This document shows, one piece after another, positions 11,501-22,870 of a stretch of DNA of 64,000 nt (positions are counted from its first letter, which is position 1; each line of letters begins with the position of its first letter). A model generated the notes under the pieces. It ran no database searches and was not told the origin of the DNA. It saw only the letters and a program-made list of their open reading frames with translations. Origin of the DNA: Siphonodentalium dalli (Eukaryota > Mollusca > Scaphopoda > Gadilida > Siphonodentaliidae); assembly GCA_032622095.1 (NCBI GenBank), contig CP136063.1, positions 204,835,934-204,899,933 on the forward strand. Reading direction: 5' to 3'. The position numbers were made by a program, and so were the translations under genes.

Positions 11501-12175
11501 CATGGGTATATTAAGATCTAGTGCATCCGCTATAGACTGATCAAGTAGTTCCCAGTATCGCTCGTGGCAGAATTGGTCAGAGCGATATGACACACATAAA
11601 AGATAGTTTGAAGATCTGCACCTCAGTTTGAACCACAGGACTGAGTCATCGAATTCGAGAGAGGGCATACGTTCGAAGATCAGGTGATTTGCGAAATAAA
11701 CGGCAATACCTCCCCCGTAGCTCGAACCGTCATGTCTTACTGGATCAGAGAACCCTTCGAGCTGTATGTTCGTTGTTGGAAATGTTGCGTCTATGTGGGT
11801 TTCGGTGAAACATAATATATCATGGTCGTCGATTTCATCGAATATTTTAAACAGTTTATTTCGGATACTTCGTATGTTCAAGTGGAAAATAGAGACGGAG
11901 TGATTGTCTGAGTGGACCTCAATTCTAGGGAACCGCTGCATACCAAGAGAGTTGTTAATAGTAATATTAATCTAATTGAGCTAATCCCGAAAGCGAGTTT
12001 AATGATACGACATTTGGGGAGCGATGGCGTTTTCTGTGAACCGTTTCGTCTGGAAAATTGGAAGGTCCCTATTGTTATTCTCCACGTAGTTAGTTCAACT
12101 CCCATGGGAAACTGTGTTCAAATGGTTAATGTCATGTGATTCCAATAGGGACCTATGGAAAATGATAATTCCACC
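8513..12175 (-). mobile_element. Degenerate non-LTR retrotransposon (CR1/Jockey group) inserted in a minisatellite
   Basis: The element runs right to left: a 5' region (about 12110-11942), endonuclease, reverse transcriptase, then a 3' region down to about 8520. It sits between two blocks of the same 21-bp minisatellite in the same orientation, so it most likely inserted into one array. The short word ccaagtt/caagtt is present at both junctions and could be the target duplication, but it is also part of the repeat unit, so this is weak. No poly-A or short tandem tail was recognised at the 3' end. Confidence 0.7.
8780..11941 (-). pseudogene. LINE ORF2: endonuclease-reverse transcriptase, multiply broken
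   Basis: The first part (621 residues, 11941-10079) has the apurinic-type endonuclease (FHLNIRSIRNK, FTETH with E47, SISDH at 215-217) and the first reverse transcriptase blocks (NYRPISLLP, FCDISKAF with D584). Two key positions are altered: GDFN is GYFN (residue 152), and the usual D in KxxGxDGI is G (KASGHGGI, ~residue 459). After SYLSNRS a TAG at 10076-10078 replaces glutamine. A deletion in the PQGSILGPLLF block then shifts the frame. The MYADDTCFF catalytic block follows (9998-9450), and one more frameshift near 9178 precedes the C-terminal CCACG...H zinc-knuckle-like region ending at 8780. It cannot retrotranspose. Confidence 0.9.
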
Positions 12176-12618
12176 AAGTTCCCTTCTATGGGCACCCCAT
12201 TTCCCGTCTATGGGCACCCCAGTTCCCTTCTATGGGCACCCCAGTTCCCTTCTATGGGCACCCCAGTTCCCTTCTATGGGCACCCCAGTTCCCTTATATG
12301 GGCGCCCAGTTCCCTTCTATGTGCACCCCAGTTCCCTTCTATGTGCACCCCAGTTCCTTTCTATGGGCAAACCGGTTCCCTTCTATGGGCACCCCAGTTC
12401 CCTTCTATGGGCGCCCAGTTCCCTTCTATGGGCACCACAGTTCCCTTCTATGGGCGCCCAGTTCCATTCTATGGGCACCCCAGTTTCCTTCTATGGGCAC
12501 CCCAGTTCCCTTCTATGGGTACCTCAGTTTCCCTTCTATGGGCACCCAGTTCCCTTCTATAGCCACCCCAGTTCCCGTCTATGGGCACCCCAGTTCCATT
12601 CTATCGGCACCTCAGTTT
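12176..12618. repeat. 21-bp minisatellite, right block (~21 units)
   Basis: The unit and orientation match 8354-8512 (ccagttcccttctatgggca core). Variants include gcgcccagt units shortened by one or two bases, which shift frames along the array. Three overlapping open frames of 130-170 codons arise from the repeat alone and should not be annotated as genes. Confidence 0.95.
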
Positions 12619-13151
12619 CGTAGAACATCCTGACCTATCAGCAGAAAGTGAATCTCATAAGTGACGTTGATCCATTTTTATAACTGTGTTGTACTGTATA
12701 CATTGTCGCTGCAAATTTATGAAAATAATGTTTCACCAACCTAGTTTCCAATTGTTCGTTCGTTTCACGCATAATTATATGGTTTACCTCGAATCTGACA
12801 GTGCCATTCTCTGGGAAAAACATTAATGAACGTACCCTTTAACGAATGGTAGGTGGGTCGCCATAGTAACAGTTCCTATGCAACGTATTTGGTTAGGCCG
12901 GATATACGATCATCGCAGTCTGGTCTAGACGAGGTTGGCACGGGTTCCAACTCCGACATTGGCGAAAATCGAGACCGATTTTAATTCTTGATTTAAAAAT
13001 GCCATTCCGATCGATAGATGGCCATTTCGATAAGACATGATAATTTGTTCACGCTCACTGAATTAGGCACATTTGAAGCATAAGTCTGATATATATGCAT
13101 ACTCAATTATAACAGGCCTCATATGTACGTGCATCGTTCTCTCAATATGTA
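12619..13151. other. No gene or repeat recognised
   Basis: This is unique-looking sequence on inspection. No convincing exon, splice signals or repeat structure were seen. Confidence 0.5.
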
Positions 13152-14082
13152 TTAGTCCAAGTCTTCTCGTACTAAAACTAGCTAAGATTTTGGGATGGAG
13201 ATGCTAGTGTTTAGTCCGAGTTCCAGGCCCATGCATTCCTATGACACGACTTAAGCGTTAGTGACCCGCTCAAATAAAACCACAATTATATGAAATAAAA
13301 TATCACAATTGCTACAATAAACGGATAGTTTCCGCAGAAGACATGCTATTTGATCTGAAACCCACATCGGTTGTGAATTGAAAGCGGTAATTTAATGTGA
13401 AAAGAAACTTTGCCGCAGTGTTTACATATTTTTTAAAGTATGCGAACTCAGTTGACCTTGCGAACTGCGTTCGGCATTTTCCGGTGAACATATTCCGTAG
13501 ATTTTCAATCAACCACGCACGATGAATTCTCCATTGTAATCGTAATTATACGTGACAATAAATAAATAAATACATAGATTAAATACATATTGAAGATATA
13601 AATGTAATACATTAAATAAATTACGGGAATTATAACCATCTCACAGTTTAAAACAGTGTAAACACAATGACCATTAGAATATCATGGGGGCCGCCATTTT
13701 GTTTGTATCGAAATTCGTCTCGGCCAAAACAAACACCGGACAATGCCGAAGTTCTTCGGAACCTGAGTTCGGCTTTCAGTTAAGTAAACAAACAGAAAAA
13801 ACAACGATGTTTGTGGCAATCAACCGGAATATTCTATGTGTAATTTAACATTAAAGTTAGATTATTATACACCATTATGACCATAAGATGTCACTCTTTC
13901 CGATGTATATAGCATCATGTATTGCTTTGTTAGGTAAATCGAGTAAAATACACCACAGATTCCCGCCACAGATCCTGGGCGTAACTCGTGTCATAGGAAT
14001 GCATGGGCCTGGAACTCGGACTAAACACTAGCATCTCCATCCCAAAATCTTAGCTAGTTTTAGTACGAGAAGACTTGGACTA
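13152..14082. mobile_element. Non-autonomous TIR element, ~930 bp with ~98-bp TIRs
   Basis: Bases 13152-13250 (start ttagtccaagtcttctcgta) and 13986-14082 are near-perfect reverse complements. The interior (13251-13985) contains no recognisable gene. Flanks atgta / atgtg hint at an imperfect 5-bp duplication, but this is not secure. Confidence 0.85.
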
Positions 14083-14481
14083 AATGTGTATCTACTTTAA
14101 AACCTCTGGATAATATTCTACCTGCATACATTCGATCCCAATGTTCTGCTAGTTTGAGTTGGTAATAGCGACACTGGATTCTCATTCATGTGTCATCAAT
14201 ATCACTGCGTTACGATCATTATCCCGTTTGCATGGGCCAGGAACCTATACGTCACTATAATGTAATCGTAACTATTGTCGTTTGAAAATTTCAGTTATAA
14301 ATATTAGTTTTGAACGAATACTGATTTTTTAATGTGTACTGTGAATTTCCACATCTCATTTACTAGTTTATTATGTCAGATAAACGTTTATATATGTTAT
14401 AAACAAATTTAAAGTAAAAAACGCTTTGAGTTAGAGACTTGATTTGTGATGTAGGTTCCTGAATCTGTTTCTGTATATGAT
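14083..14481. other. No gene or repeat recognised
   Basis: AT-rich sequence without a coding frame of note or recognisable repeats. Confidence 0.5.
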
Positions 14482-14970
14482 ATATATGTTACAGTTAAAG
14501 CGTATAATCAGTTATTATGTATAATAACTGACCATTTCAGTTATTATGTATAATAACGTATTCCTTCAAGTATTTTGTTAACTATAATGCCTGAAATGTT
14601 CAGTTATTATGCACATTAGACATATTAACCAGAACAATAGATAGTCATTTTACTATTACACATCGAAAAATGTACAGTCGCAGATAGAAATAGCACTCAT
14701 CTGATATTAACAGGGAGAAATTTGCCTCAATTTGACATAGATAATAAAGACATAGAATCGTACAAATGTTTTCAACTTCTTCTCCTCGAATGCAAATTTC
14801 AGTTAACATATCTAAATAATTGCTTACAATGTCTGTTATTATATATAATAACTAAACATTTCAGGTATTAAATCTATAATAGCTGATGAAAGTAGGAAAT
14901 ATACATAATAACTGAAAATTTTAGTTAATATACATAATAACTGATTATACGTTTTAACTGTAACATATAT
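14482..14970. mobile_element. MITE, ~490 bp, with repeated ttattatgtataataa motif
   Basis: The ends atatatgttacagttaaa and tttaactgtaacatatat are inverted, and the arms continue as cgtataatcagttattatg. The palindromic word cagttattatgtataataactg recurs, in whole or part, four or more times inside. No coding frame is present. Confidence 0.75.
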
Positions 14971-15231
14971 AAAGCTGACAACAAATGCGATCAGTGCTTT
15001 TTGACAATGCATGGTCTCTTAGACGTCATTGCCATCTCTGAAGGGTTTGCGAGGGTCCCTGTCACCTCTCCGTGTGGGGAAATTGGCATTACTGGATCAT
15101 GCCCGTATGTCACATTGACAGTCTTATTTATCCCACGCATGTCGCGTTTGTTGCGTGTAAGATATATATTGACAACACTCGACTAGCTTCATAATTGGTT
15201 ATGTTGAATTCACTTTCACATAAACAATTAT

Positions 15232-15682
15232 GGTTACACTGGTGTAAATGTTTTCCATAGGCCTCAGTGCTAACGTTTTAGCGTATAGTGTTGGCAATAT
15301 AAATGTTGGGTACAAACTTTTCTTTAAATCTGAAAAATTGACATTTTGGGAAACTTTTTACACAAAACAATCATGTCTGTCTAGCGGGGAATTCGCCTTT
15401 AAATCTTATGTTTTCGTAACTAGTGTCAGAACCGCATAAAACAATACAGTCATATTTTAGACCACACCAACAAATTCAAACTTCACTACAAAGGGTTAAT
15501 TCCTGTGCCATTGGTTATTTTACCTATGGGAAATCATAGGGAAGAGGTGTGTTGATTTTTTTATGTGAAAAGCACACAAGGCTATTGACCAATCAGGGCC
15601 CAGTGTCTATTTTATTCTCTCCTATATATTCCTCCCGCATCCGCTAGATGTCACTCGGAACCTTATTTACACCAGTGTAACC
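15232..15682. repeat. Element A, left terminal direct repeat
   Basis: This is a 451-bp copy. It differs from the right copy by scattered substitutions and a ~10-bp length difference around cattggttattttacctatggg, roughly 95% identical by eye. A 63-codon open frame present in both copies has no recognisable relatives and is treated as chance. Confidence 0.85.
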
Positions 15683-16538
15683 TAAAGCGATAGCCCGCTT
15701 TTTCGCGGAATAATTGTAACTCCCTACATTTCTTCAGAATTGCCCATCAATGGAAAAAATGTGTTCAAAAACAATATCACTTCTGTGATTCTTTATTTAT
15801 CACACACAATTTAACCCCACCCCCTTTAACAAATTATTCATCAAAAAAGCACAATTATCCACCACCAGTCATGTTCAGGCCCCATTTTCACTCAGTTTTA
15901 GGGGTCTGGTGTTGCAAACTTGGATCAGCTATGGAAGACTACAATATTCTTTCCATGAGAGAACTTCTGGTGATGTGAGGTCATTGAGTCCAGATCTGAT
16001 CAGCTGAGCATCAAGCGCATGACTTTATCAGCACATTGAAGAATAAAATATGACATTTTCAGGTCTGCAAGGGTGATCCAAGATAACTGGATATGGGTGT
16101 ATATTGAATTAGTTGAATAAAGATATAGTTTTAGTGCTATTAACCTTCAAATGACCATACCCACCAGTTGAAATGACACACTTTTATGATATATATCTGT
16201 ATATCACTGGCTATAAAATCCAAAATACTTGTTAGATTAGGTTCTTATAACAATTGGTATATGTGTCGTTGACATGCTCATGTTATGGGTCATTTGCATT
16301 ATCATGTGACTATTACCACCTTGAAAAATCTTGAAAATACCTTGAAAAATTGGCAATTTTTATGAAAAATCTTACTATTTTTTTGGCTGATGTAAGTGAA
16401 AGAAGACATCAGCAGCAAGAATAGCCACACCATACATGAGATATTCATTGGACTGAAAGACCAGGCTCTGTAAAATGCATTAAAATGCTTTAAAGTGACT
16501 CCCAGGAGTCAAAAATGATAAGCTATTTTTTCCCTTTA

Positions 16539-16979
16539 GGTTACACTGGTGTAAATGTTTTCCATAGGCCTCAGTGCTAACGTTTTAGCGTATAGTGTTG
16601 GCAATATAAATGTTGGGTCCAAAATTTTCTTTAAATCTGAAAAATTGACATTTTGGGAAACTTTTTACACGAAAAAATCATGTCTGTCTAGCAGGGAATT
16701 CGCCTTTAAATCTTATGTTTTCGTAACTAGTGTCAGAACCGCATAAAACAATACAGTCATATTTTAGACCACACCAACAAATTCAAACTTCACTACAAAG
16801 GGTTAATTCCTGTGCCACAAACTGTGAAATCATAGGGAAGAGGTGTGTTGATTTTTTTTATGTGAAAAGCACACAAGGCTATTGACCAATCAGGGCCCAG
16901 TGTCTATTTTATTATCTCCTATATATTCCTCCCGCATCCGCTAGATGTCACTCGGAACCTTATTTACACCAGTGTAACC
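16539..16979. repeat. Element A, right terminal direct repeat
   Basis: This is a 441-bp copy in the same orientation as 15232-15682. It is preceded by cccttta, which is inverse to the taaagcg that follows the left copy. Together they make a 20-odd-bp inverted repeat around the interior. Confidence 0.85.
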
Positions 16980-16983
16980 TTAT

Positions 16984-18722
16984 GCTCTCGGGAATACTGA
17001 ATAGCTGGCGATAATTATCACCGAATTAGAAAGCTGGCTACAAGACTAAAAGTGTTTTCACTGCCTTCTTGTGGTGGTCTCTCGTGTGTCATTGACATAC
17101 TGTGAATAACACTCCACTTGATAACGCCTTTTCTGTACAAGAAAACTAAGATGCATGCATCAGGTCACCCATGAACTATTTAGCAATAGAATAATTCAGT
17201 TCGGTTGCGGTTTCACAACGTTACAACTGACATACGATTACACAAGACACACCTTGAATGTGGAACTGTGTAAGAGTGAATATTAATGTTCTAAATCCCA
17301 TGTTTCACCTTTAGTTGTGAGGGGGGGGGTCGTACTTTATTAACACGCAAGTAGTGTAATTAAGTACGGGTAATTAGAAGTAACAAATCGTTTAGTTTCT
17401 ATCGTATCGACTGAAAGGGGTCAGCAGATTGTTGGTGATGAATGTTCTCGTTAGCTGTCAATATAATATGCATATTTGCCCCGTTACGTTTATACACTGT
17501 AGCATTGGCGGGCCAGAGTGTGTTGACATGTTAATTGTTTGGTTCATTAATAACAGATCAGCGGAGATTTGTCGTGAAAACGTACACGTATACGTGGAAA
17601 TATGCTACGGTTACGGTTAAATTAATGGTTGTTCTATTACACCACCGTGTATACTCGGTTTAAATAGGTATATTATATAGGGACGTGTGCTCAATTTTGG
17701 GGTGGACCGATGATCGAAAAAACTAAATCGGAGGTAAATGTCGCAGGCCTGAGGGCCATTTTTTTCAATAATTTTTAAAGAAATTGAGCAGTTGCAGCAG
17801 AAGCAGCAAAAAAGGGTGTACAATTGGCAAATGATGAGGGGCGGTGTGACGTGTAACTCGGATTGAAATTAGATATGCAATTTGGAGATTATTGGATGAG
17901 GGATGTTATATTAATTATATTAAAGGGACGAGAGGGTTTAGTTGTCGAAAATATTTGTTCCAAACACCGTAAACAGATCAATATTAAAACGCATACATTT
18001 TGGTTCAAATATACGATCACTATCCCTTAAACATCATGCTTACATAAAGACCTACTAAATTTTACCTAAACAAGAGTCTGATTGTGTTATAGAAGGAAGC
18101 ATAATGCTACTGGCTAATCACACACAAATGGTATTAACGCTCTTTATTATTTCCAAATATGGAATTGAGCAACAAAGAACGCTCTTTATGTTTACCATCA
18201 TAATATAAAGAAACACCAGGAAAGTAACTTTTTATGCTTTGTTTACATAACAGTCGGCAAATTTACGACTATAACATAATGTTTATGAGATATTTCTCAT
18301 TTGTATATTAACAAAGTCTGTCTATATTTGAATATTATTTCGTTTGTAGCGGTTTTTGACAGGTGGAAATATGTTCACATGATACCCACCAAGGCCTTCA
18401 TACATTTAAGGTATACTACAACTGTTTTTCTTTTCAATAGCAGAATACAGAATGCTATTAAGAAGTGACACAAAACACAGAACATTTGTTTTAATTATAA
18501 GTATTAAGCAGTGAGAGATATGTGAGTCAAGGAAACCAGTAACGAAAGGCAATATTAACATGATTTCTGTCAGAATAATTGTTTACGTTCCAATGAATAT
18601 GTACTGGAAACAAACTGTCTGTACCAGACTTTCATAAACACAAATTATGTATTAATGATCATTAATGGTGTAACGACATATTTCGTTCTTTAATGTCTCA
18701 AATGAAAGTGTCAATGACACTG
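16984..18722. other. No gene recognised
   Basis: About 1.7 kb of AT-rich DNA. It includes a g-tract at about 17321-17329. Two short open frames (17429-17620 +, 17617-17823 -) have no domain, splice or compositional support. Confidence 0.5.
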
Positions 18723-20785
18723 TAGCTCAACTTTGAGAAGAAGTTAAATTTGTGTGATGAGCAATGAATGGAAAGATTTAGAATTGAATTTGGAAATCCA
18801 ATATGGCCGCTGGCAGCCATTTTTTTGTCGGAATGTCCCCAAAATGTCTCATTCTCATCTACATTCCAATTTCAACAGCCATGAAAAATTTCATGATGAT
18901 CAGACTAAAGGTACGACCTGTAGCCCGTGCTAAAGGATTTAGTCATACAAAGAGTAAAATACAAGATGGCTGCTGGCGGCCATGTTTTTTGGCCGAATGA
19001 CCCCAAAATGACTCGTTCCCATCTACATGTCATTATTAACATTCTTGACAAATTTCATGATGATCAGACTAAAAGTACGACCTGTAGCCTGTGATAAAGA
19101 ATTTAGTCATACAAAGAGTAAAATCCAAGATGGCTGCTGGCGGCCATGTTTTTGGGTCAAATGATCCCAAAATGACTCGTTCCCATCTACATGTCACTAT
19201 TAACATTCTTGACAAATTTTATGATGATCAGACTGAAAGTACGACCTGTAGCCTGTGCTAAAGAATTTAGTCATACAAAGAGTAAAATCCAAGATGGCTG
19301 CTGGCGGCCATGTTTTTGGGTCAAATGATCCAAAATGACTCATTCCCATCTACATGTCATTATTAACATTCTTGACAAATTTTATGATGATCAGACTGAA
19401 AGTACGACCTGTAGCCTGTGCTAAAGAATTTAGTCATACAAAGAGTAAAATCCAAGATGGCTGCTGGCGGCCATGTTTTTTGGCCGAATAACCCCAAAAT
19501 TACTCGTTCCCATCTACATGTCAATATTATCATCCATGACAAATTTCATGATGATCAGACGAACAGTACGACCTGTGGACCGTGCTAATGGATTAAATTT
19601 TGAAATCCAAGATGGCCACTGGCGGCCATGTTTTTTGTCTGAATGACCCCAAAATGACTCGTTCCCATCTACATTCCAATTTCAACAGCCATGACAAATT
19701 TTATGATGATCAGACTAAAGGTACGACCTGTAGCCTGTGCTAAAGGATTTAGTCATACAAAGAGTAAAATCCAAGATGGCTGCTGGCGGCAATGTTTATT
19801 GACCGAATGACCCCAAAATGACTCGTTCCCATATACATGTCATTATTAACATTCTTGACAAATTTTATGATGATCAGACTAAAAGTACGACATGTAGCCC
19901 GTGCTAAAGAATTTAGTCATACAAAGAGTAAAATCCAAGATGGCTGCTGGCGGCCATGTTTTTGGGTCGAATGACCCCAAAATTACTCGTTTCCATCTAC
20001 ATGTCATTGTTAATATCCATGACAAATTTTACGATGATCAGGCTGAAGGTACGACCGGCAGCCCGTGCTAAAGAATTTAGTCATACAAAGAGTGAAATCC
20101 AAGATGGCTGCTGGCGGCCATGTTTTTTGGCCGAATAACCCCAAAATTACTCATTCCCATCTACATGTCAATATTATCATCCATGACAAATTTCATGATG
20201 ATCAGACAAACATTACGACCTGTGGCCCGTGTTAATGGATTAAATTTTGAAATCCAAGATGGCCACTGGCGGCCATGTTTTTTGTCCGAATGACCCCAAA
20301 ATGACTCGTTCCCATCTACATTCCAATTTCAACAGCCATGAAATTTTTTATGATGATCAGACTAAAGGTAAGACCTGTAGCCTGTGCTAAAGATTTAGTC
20401 ATACAAAGAGTAAAATCCAAAATGGCTGCTGCGGCCATGTTTTTTGGCCGAATGACCCCAAAATGACTCGTTCCCATCTACATGTCATTATTAACATTCT
20501 TGACAAATTTCATGATGATCAGACAAACAGTACGACCTGTAGCCCGTGCTAATGGATTGAATTTTGAAATCCAAGATGGCCACTGGCGGCCATGTTTTTT
20601 TTCCGAATGATCCCAAAATTAAAAATCTGGTCTAAATGTTGATGTCAACAGCTATGACAAATTTCATAATGATCCGACCAAAGGTACGACCTGTAGCCTG
20701 CATTGTTGACGCCTTACGTACACACATACACACGGACGACAAAGCCATGGCAATAGCTCAAACTTTACAAAGTAAAGTTGAGCTA
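18723..20785. mobile_element. TIR element carrying an internal satellite array
   Basis: The ends tagctcaactttgag and caaagtaaagttgagcta are inverted. Between them lies a tandem array of ~163-bp units, then a right-hand tail (acacatacacacggacgacaaagccatggcaatagctc). A tail like this is common at the ends of repeat elements in mollusc genomes (from memory). It has no transposase gene. Confidence 0.7.
18793..20700. repeat. Tandem array of about twelve ~163-bp units
   Basis: Each unit contains aagatggctgctggcggcc, atgaccccaaaatgactcgt, tgacaaatttcatgatgatc and a block beginning acgacctgtagcc. Unit starts fall near 18802, 18963, 19128, 19292, 19457, 19609, 19774, 19938, 20101, 20260, 20419 and 20573. 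Two sub-types alternate: one with gctgctggcgg and tcatacaaagag, the other with gccactggcgg and attaaattttgaaatcc. They suggest a higher-order repeat of about four to five units. Open frames of ~60 codons recur per unit but are not conserved as proteins. Confidence 0.9.
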
Positions 20786-20813
20786 AAAATAGGGGTGGGG
20801 ATGTTTGGATCTC

Positions 20814-21360
20814 TAGTTTAACGACATTTTTCGGTCTTTGCAATTTAACGACATTTTCGGTCTTTAACAGTTTAATGGGGACCCCCGGTGGTCCAGTCGG
20901 TAGAGTGCCAGGTGTTTTACTTCGTCCCAGGCCGTCCAGCGCTGACGAAGCTGGTTCGAACCCCACCATAGGGAGGGTGACCGGAATCGTGTATCTGGGC
21001 AAGTTTGTCAATTGCTTTCCGGGGGTCGGTGGTTTCTACACGCAGTGGAACAACTTCCCGGTGAAATTGAGCCTCTGCGTGGTCTTTCCTCCACCCGTAA
21101 AATTGACAACGTTGTGTGTGGCCTAGCAGCTAGAATGACGATAAACCCTAATAAACAACAGCAACAACAATTAATAGTTTAATGACATTTTTCGGTCTTT
21201 ATAATATCTCAAGATATAGGGGGTATTTGGATCTCTAGTTTAACGACATTTTTCGGTCTTTATAGTTTAACGACATTTTTCGGTCTTTAATATATCAAGA
21301 TAGAGGGGCCCTTAGGGGGTATTTGGATCTCTAGTTTAACGACATTTTTCGGTCTTTGAT
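20814..21360. repeat. Short tandem-like repeat agtttaacgacatttttcggtcttt
   Basis: The word tttaacgacatttttcggtc appears about six times (around 20818, 20847, 21178, 21238, 21264 and 21334), partly interleaved with tatagggggtatttggatctc. A SINE has inserted into this block. Function unknown. Confidence 0.75.
20878..21175 (+). mobile_element. tRNA-derived SINE
   Basis: An A-box-like tggtccagtcgg at 20889-20900 and a consensus B-box ggttcgaacc at 20953-20962 show an internal RNA polymerase III promoter. The 3' end is an (aac)-rich tail (aaacaacagcaacaacaa). The 9-bp word agtttaatg borders both ends (20869-20877 and 21176-21184) as the target duplication. The body is ~300 bp. The distance between the boxes is longer than in a tRNA, so the head is diverged. 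Transposition would depend on a LINE partner that cannot be named from here. Confidence 0.85.
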
Positions 21361-21940
21361 AGCAAAATGGAAGAAGTACATATTTGGAAGATCTGGTGGC
21401 CCTAAAAAGGAAAGTTGTTTGGTGGTCTTGAAATGCAGTTTGTCTTAACAGTCTTCCTTGATTAAAGTGATGTGAAACACTCCGGCAGACACCGGGCAGA
21501 GTGATCAAATAAATAGAAATTAAGAATAATCTTTCTCAAAGTAGTTATTTGTTACGAATATTAATCCAAATGGATGTTACACAACGTCATTCTTATATAT
21601 TAGTTAAATGCAATGACTCTCGATGGCAAAATGATTTTTGTTTAATTACAGCCGATAGTTGCGCCCCAAATCGAGATGTAAATATTTACAATTTGGAGTA
21701 GTCTTTAAACATATATATAAATCTCCGAAAACAAAAAATTCTAATGCATTAAACGATTTGCTATATTTCCACTAGGGCATATATTTCATCTGATTTTGCG
21801 AGAATCCATATATACTTTTTCATGAGAATCCAGGGTAATTTGCGAGAATCTAGATTTGGATTCTTGCCGAAATATAAGCCCAGATTTCACTCTGAAGTGT
21901 GCCTAAATGGCATAAATTGTACCTTGGTTCCCATGTTCGC
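21361..21940. other. No gene recognised
   Basis: AT-rich sequence. The phrase aaagtgatgtgaaacactccgg...gtgatcaaataaa...aataatctttctcaa is shared in diverged form with 54840-54920, indicating another dispersed repeat. Confidence 0.45.
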
Positions 21941-21944
21941 TATA

Positions 21945-22870
21945 AACTAGCTTGAAATTCGCAAACCAATTAATTTTTTTTCTTCAGAAAATTTACATTT
22001 TTATCACTCGCGACATAAATTGTCACCAATAAAAACAAATTTGATTCATCGTGGAAGTTAGTCGGTGACTATAAATAATGTCACCATTCAACTGAATGTT
22101 GTTGAATTCTATTGAGATGTGGAGCAGACAATATATTGGGAGGCTCCATAGCATGAGGCCCCCACCCCCCTTTTTCGTATGCCGTATTCCATGCCCTGTT
22201 ATGAGGTACGCCGTATTCCGGCCCCTCTGTTAGGGAGGTATTCGGTATTCCAAAAATACCGGTATTCGTACGCCGACCTTCCAAAAAATGAAGTTTTCAT
22301 ATAATTTTATGTATTCCATATGGTATTCCGTATTCCAACTTCTGTGTTAAGTGGTATTCCGTATTCCATGGGGGGTGGGGGTGGGGGCCTCTAGCATCTG
22401 CTCCTCAATCCTTACCAGATGTCAGTAAAAGTTTCCCATTTCATTATTTCAGTTCTTTAGCAATCTTAATCATTATATGTAATGCCCTGACCATGCTCAA
22501 TACTAGCTTGAAATTGGTGAAACAATGAATTTTTTTTCTTCAGAAAATTAACATTTTTATGACTCGCGACATAATTGTCATCAATAAAAACACAATTTTA
22601 TTCATCGTGGAAGTTAGTCGGTGACTATAAATAATGTCACCATTCAACTGAATGTTGTTGAGCATATTTCAACCAATTTTGGAAGTTTAAATGAATATTT
22701 TCTTCACACTCAAAGTCAATTGACAAATTTCAGGATTTTAGCCTGCTTCGTTGGGACCAAATATTTGTTGTGCACACTGAAGGAACGTCTACCATCACTC
22801 GATAGGCCAGATTATGCACTGACCATGCTATAAAGTATTAAACTAGCTTGAAATTGGCAAAACTATGAAT
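21945..22870. repeat. Direct repeat pair of ~155 bp, plus a partial third copy
   Basis: The block from aactagcttgaaattcg through gttagtcggtgactataa to caactgaatgttgttga occurs at 21945-22105 and 22503-22664. A shorter third start (aaactagcttgaaattggc) is at 22846. The 249-bp MITE at 22149-22397 lies between the first two. No protein-coding reason for the repetition is seen. Confidence 0.75.
22149..22397. mobile_element. Small MITE with gtattcc motif array
   Basis: The inverted ends have the core aggcccccacccccc / ggggtgggggtgggggcct. Between them gtattcc or its near-copies recur about ten times, some in pairs such as gccgtattcc. No coding content. Confidence 0.7.

Larger units (their letters stand above)
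15232..16979. mobile_element. Element A: long direct terminal repeats with inverted ends, non-coding
   Basis: Two ~445-bp direct repeats (15232-15682 and 16539-16979) flank 856 bp. Each repeat starts ggttacactggtgtaaatg and ends with its inverse atttacaccagtgtaacc. The 4-bp word TTAT lies immediately outside both outer ends (15228-15231 and 16980-16983). The inner edges carry no such duplication (TAAA after the first repeat, TTTA before the second), so the whole 1.75-kb unit moved as one. The interior has no recognisable gene. The terminal block ttttccataggc..cagtg.taacgtttt is shared with elements B and C. Confidence 0.8.

Noticed and set aside
12114-12633. Open frames of 130-170 codons with PVPFYGH / SLLWAPS repeats
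   Set aside because: They arise from a 21-bp minisatellite open in all three frames. Unit shifts and lack of any start or splice context argue against genes.
15232-16979. Two independent MITE insertions explaining element A
   Set aside because: Each repeat alone lacks a matching duplication (TTAT/TAAA and TTTA/TTAT). Only the outer flanks match (TTAT/TTAT).
18793-20700. CRISPR-like array
   Set aside because: The ~163-bp units are contiguous satellite repeats with no short direct repeat plus unique spacer pattern, in a eukaryotic context.
18803-20821. Repeated ~60-codon frames (IRLKVRPVARAKxFSHTKS...) in the 163-bp array
   Set aside because: They follow the tandem unit, change frame between units and show no sign of conserved protein sequence.
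20953-20962. A tRNA gene based on ggttcgaacc
   Set aside because: No acceptor stem or anticodon arm can be drawn. The B-box belongs to a ~300-bp SINE.
20664-21126. Minus- and plus-strand frames of 83-115 codons over the SINE
   Set aside because: The sequence has A and B boxes, an AAC tail and a target duplication, so it is a SINE.
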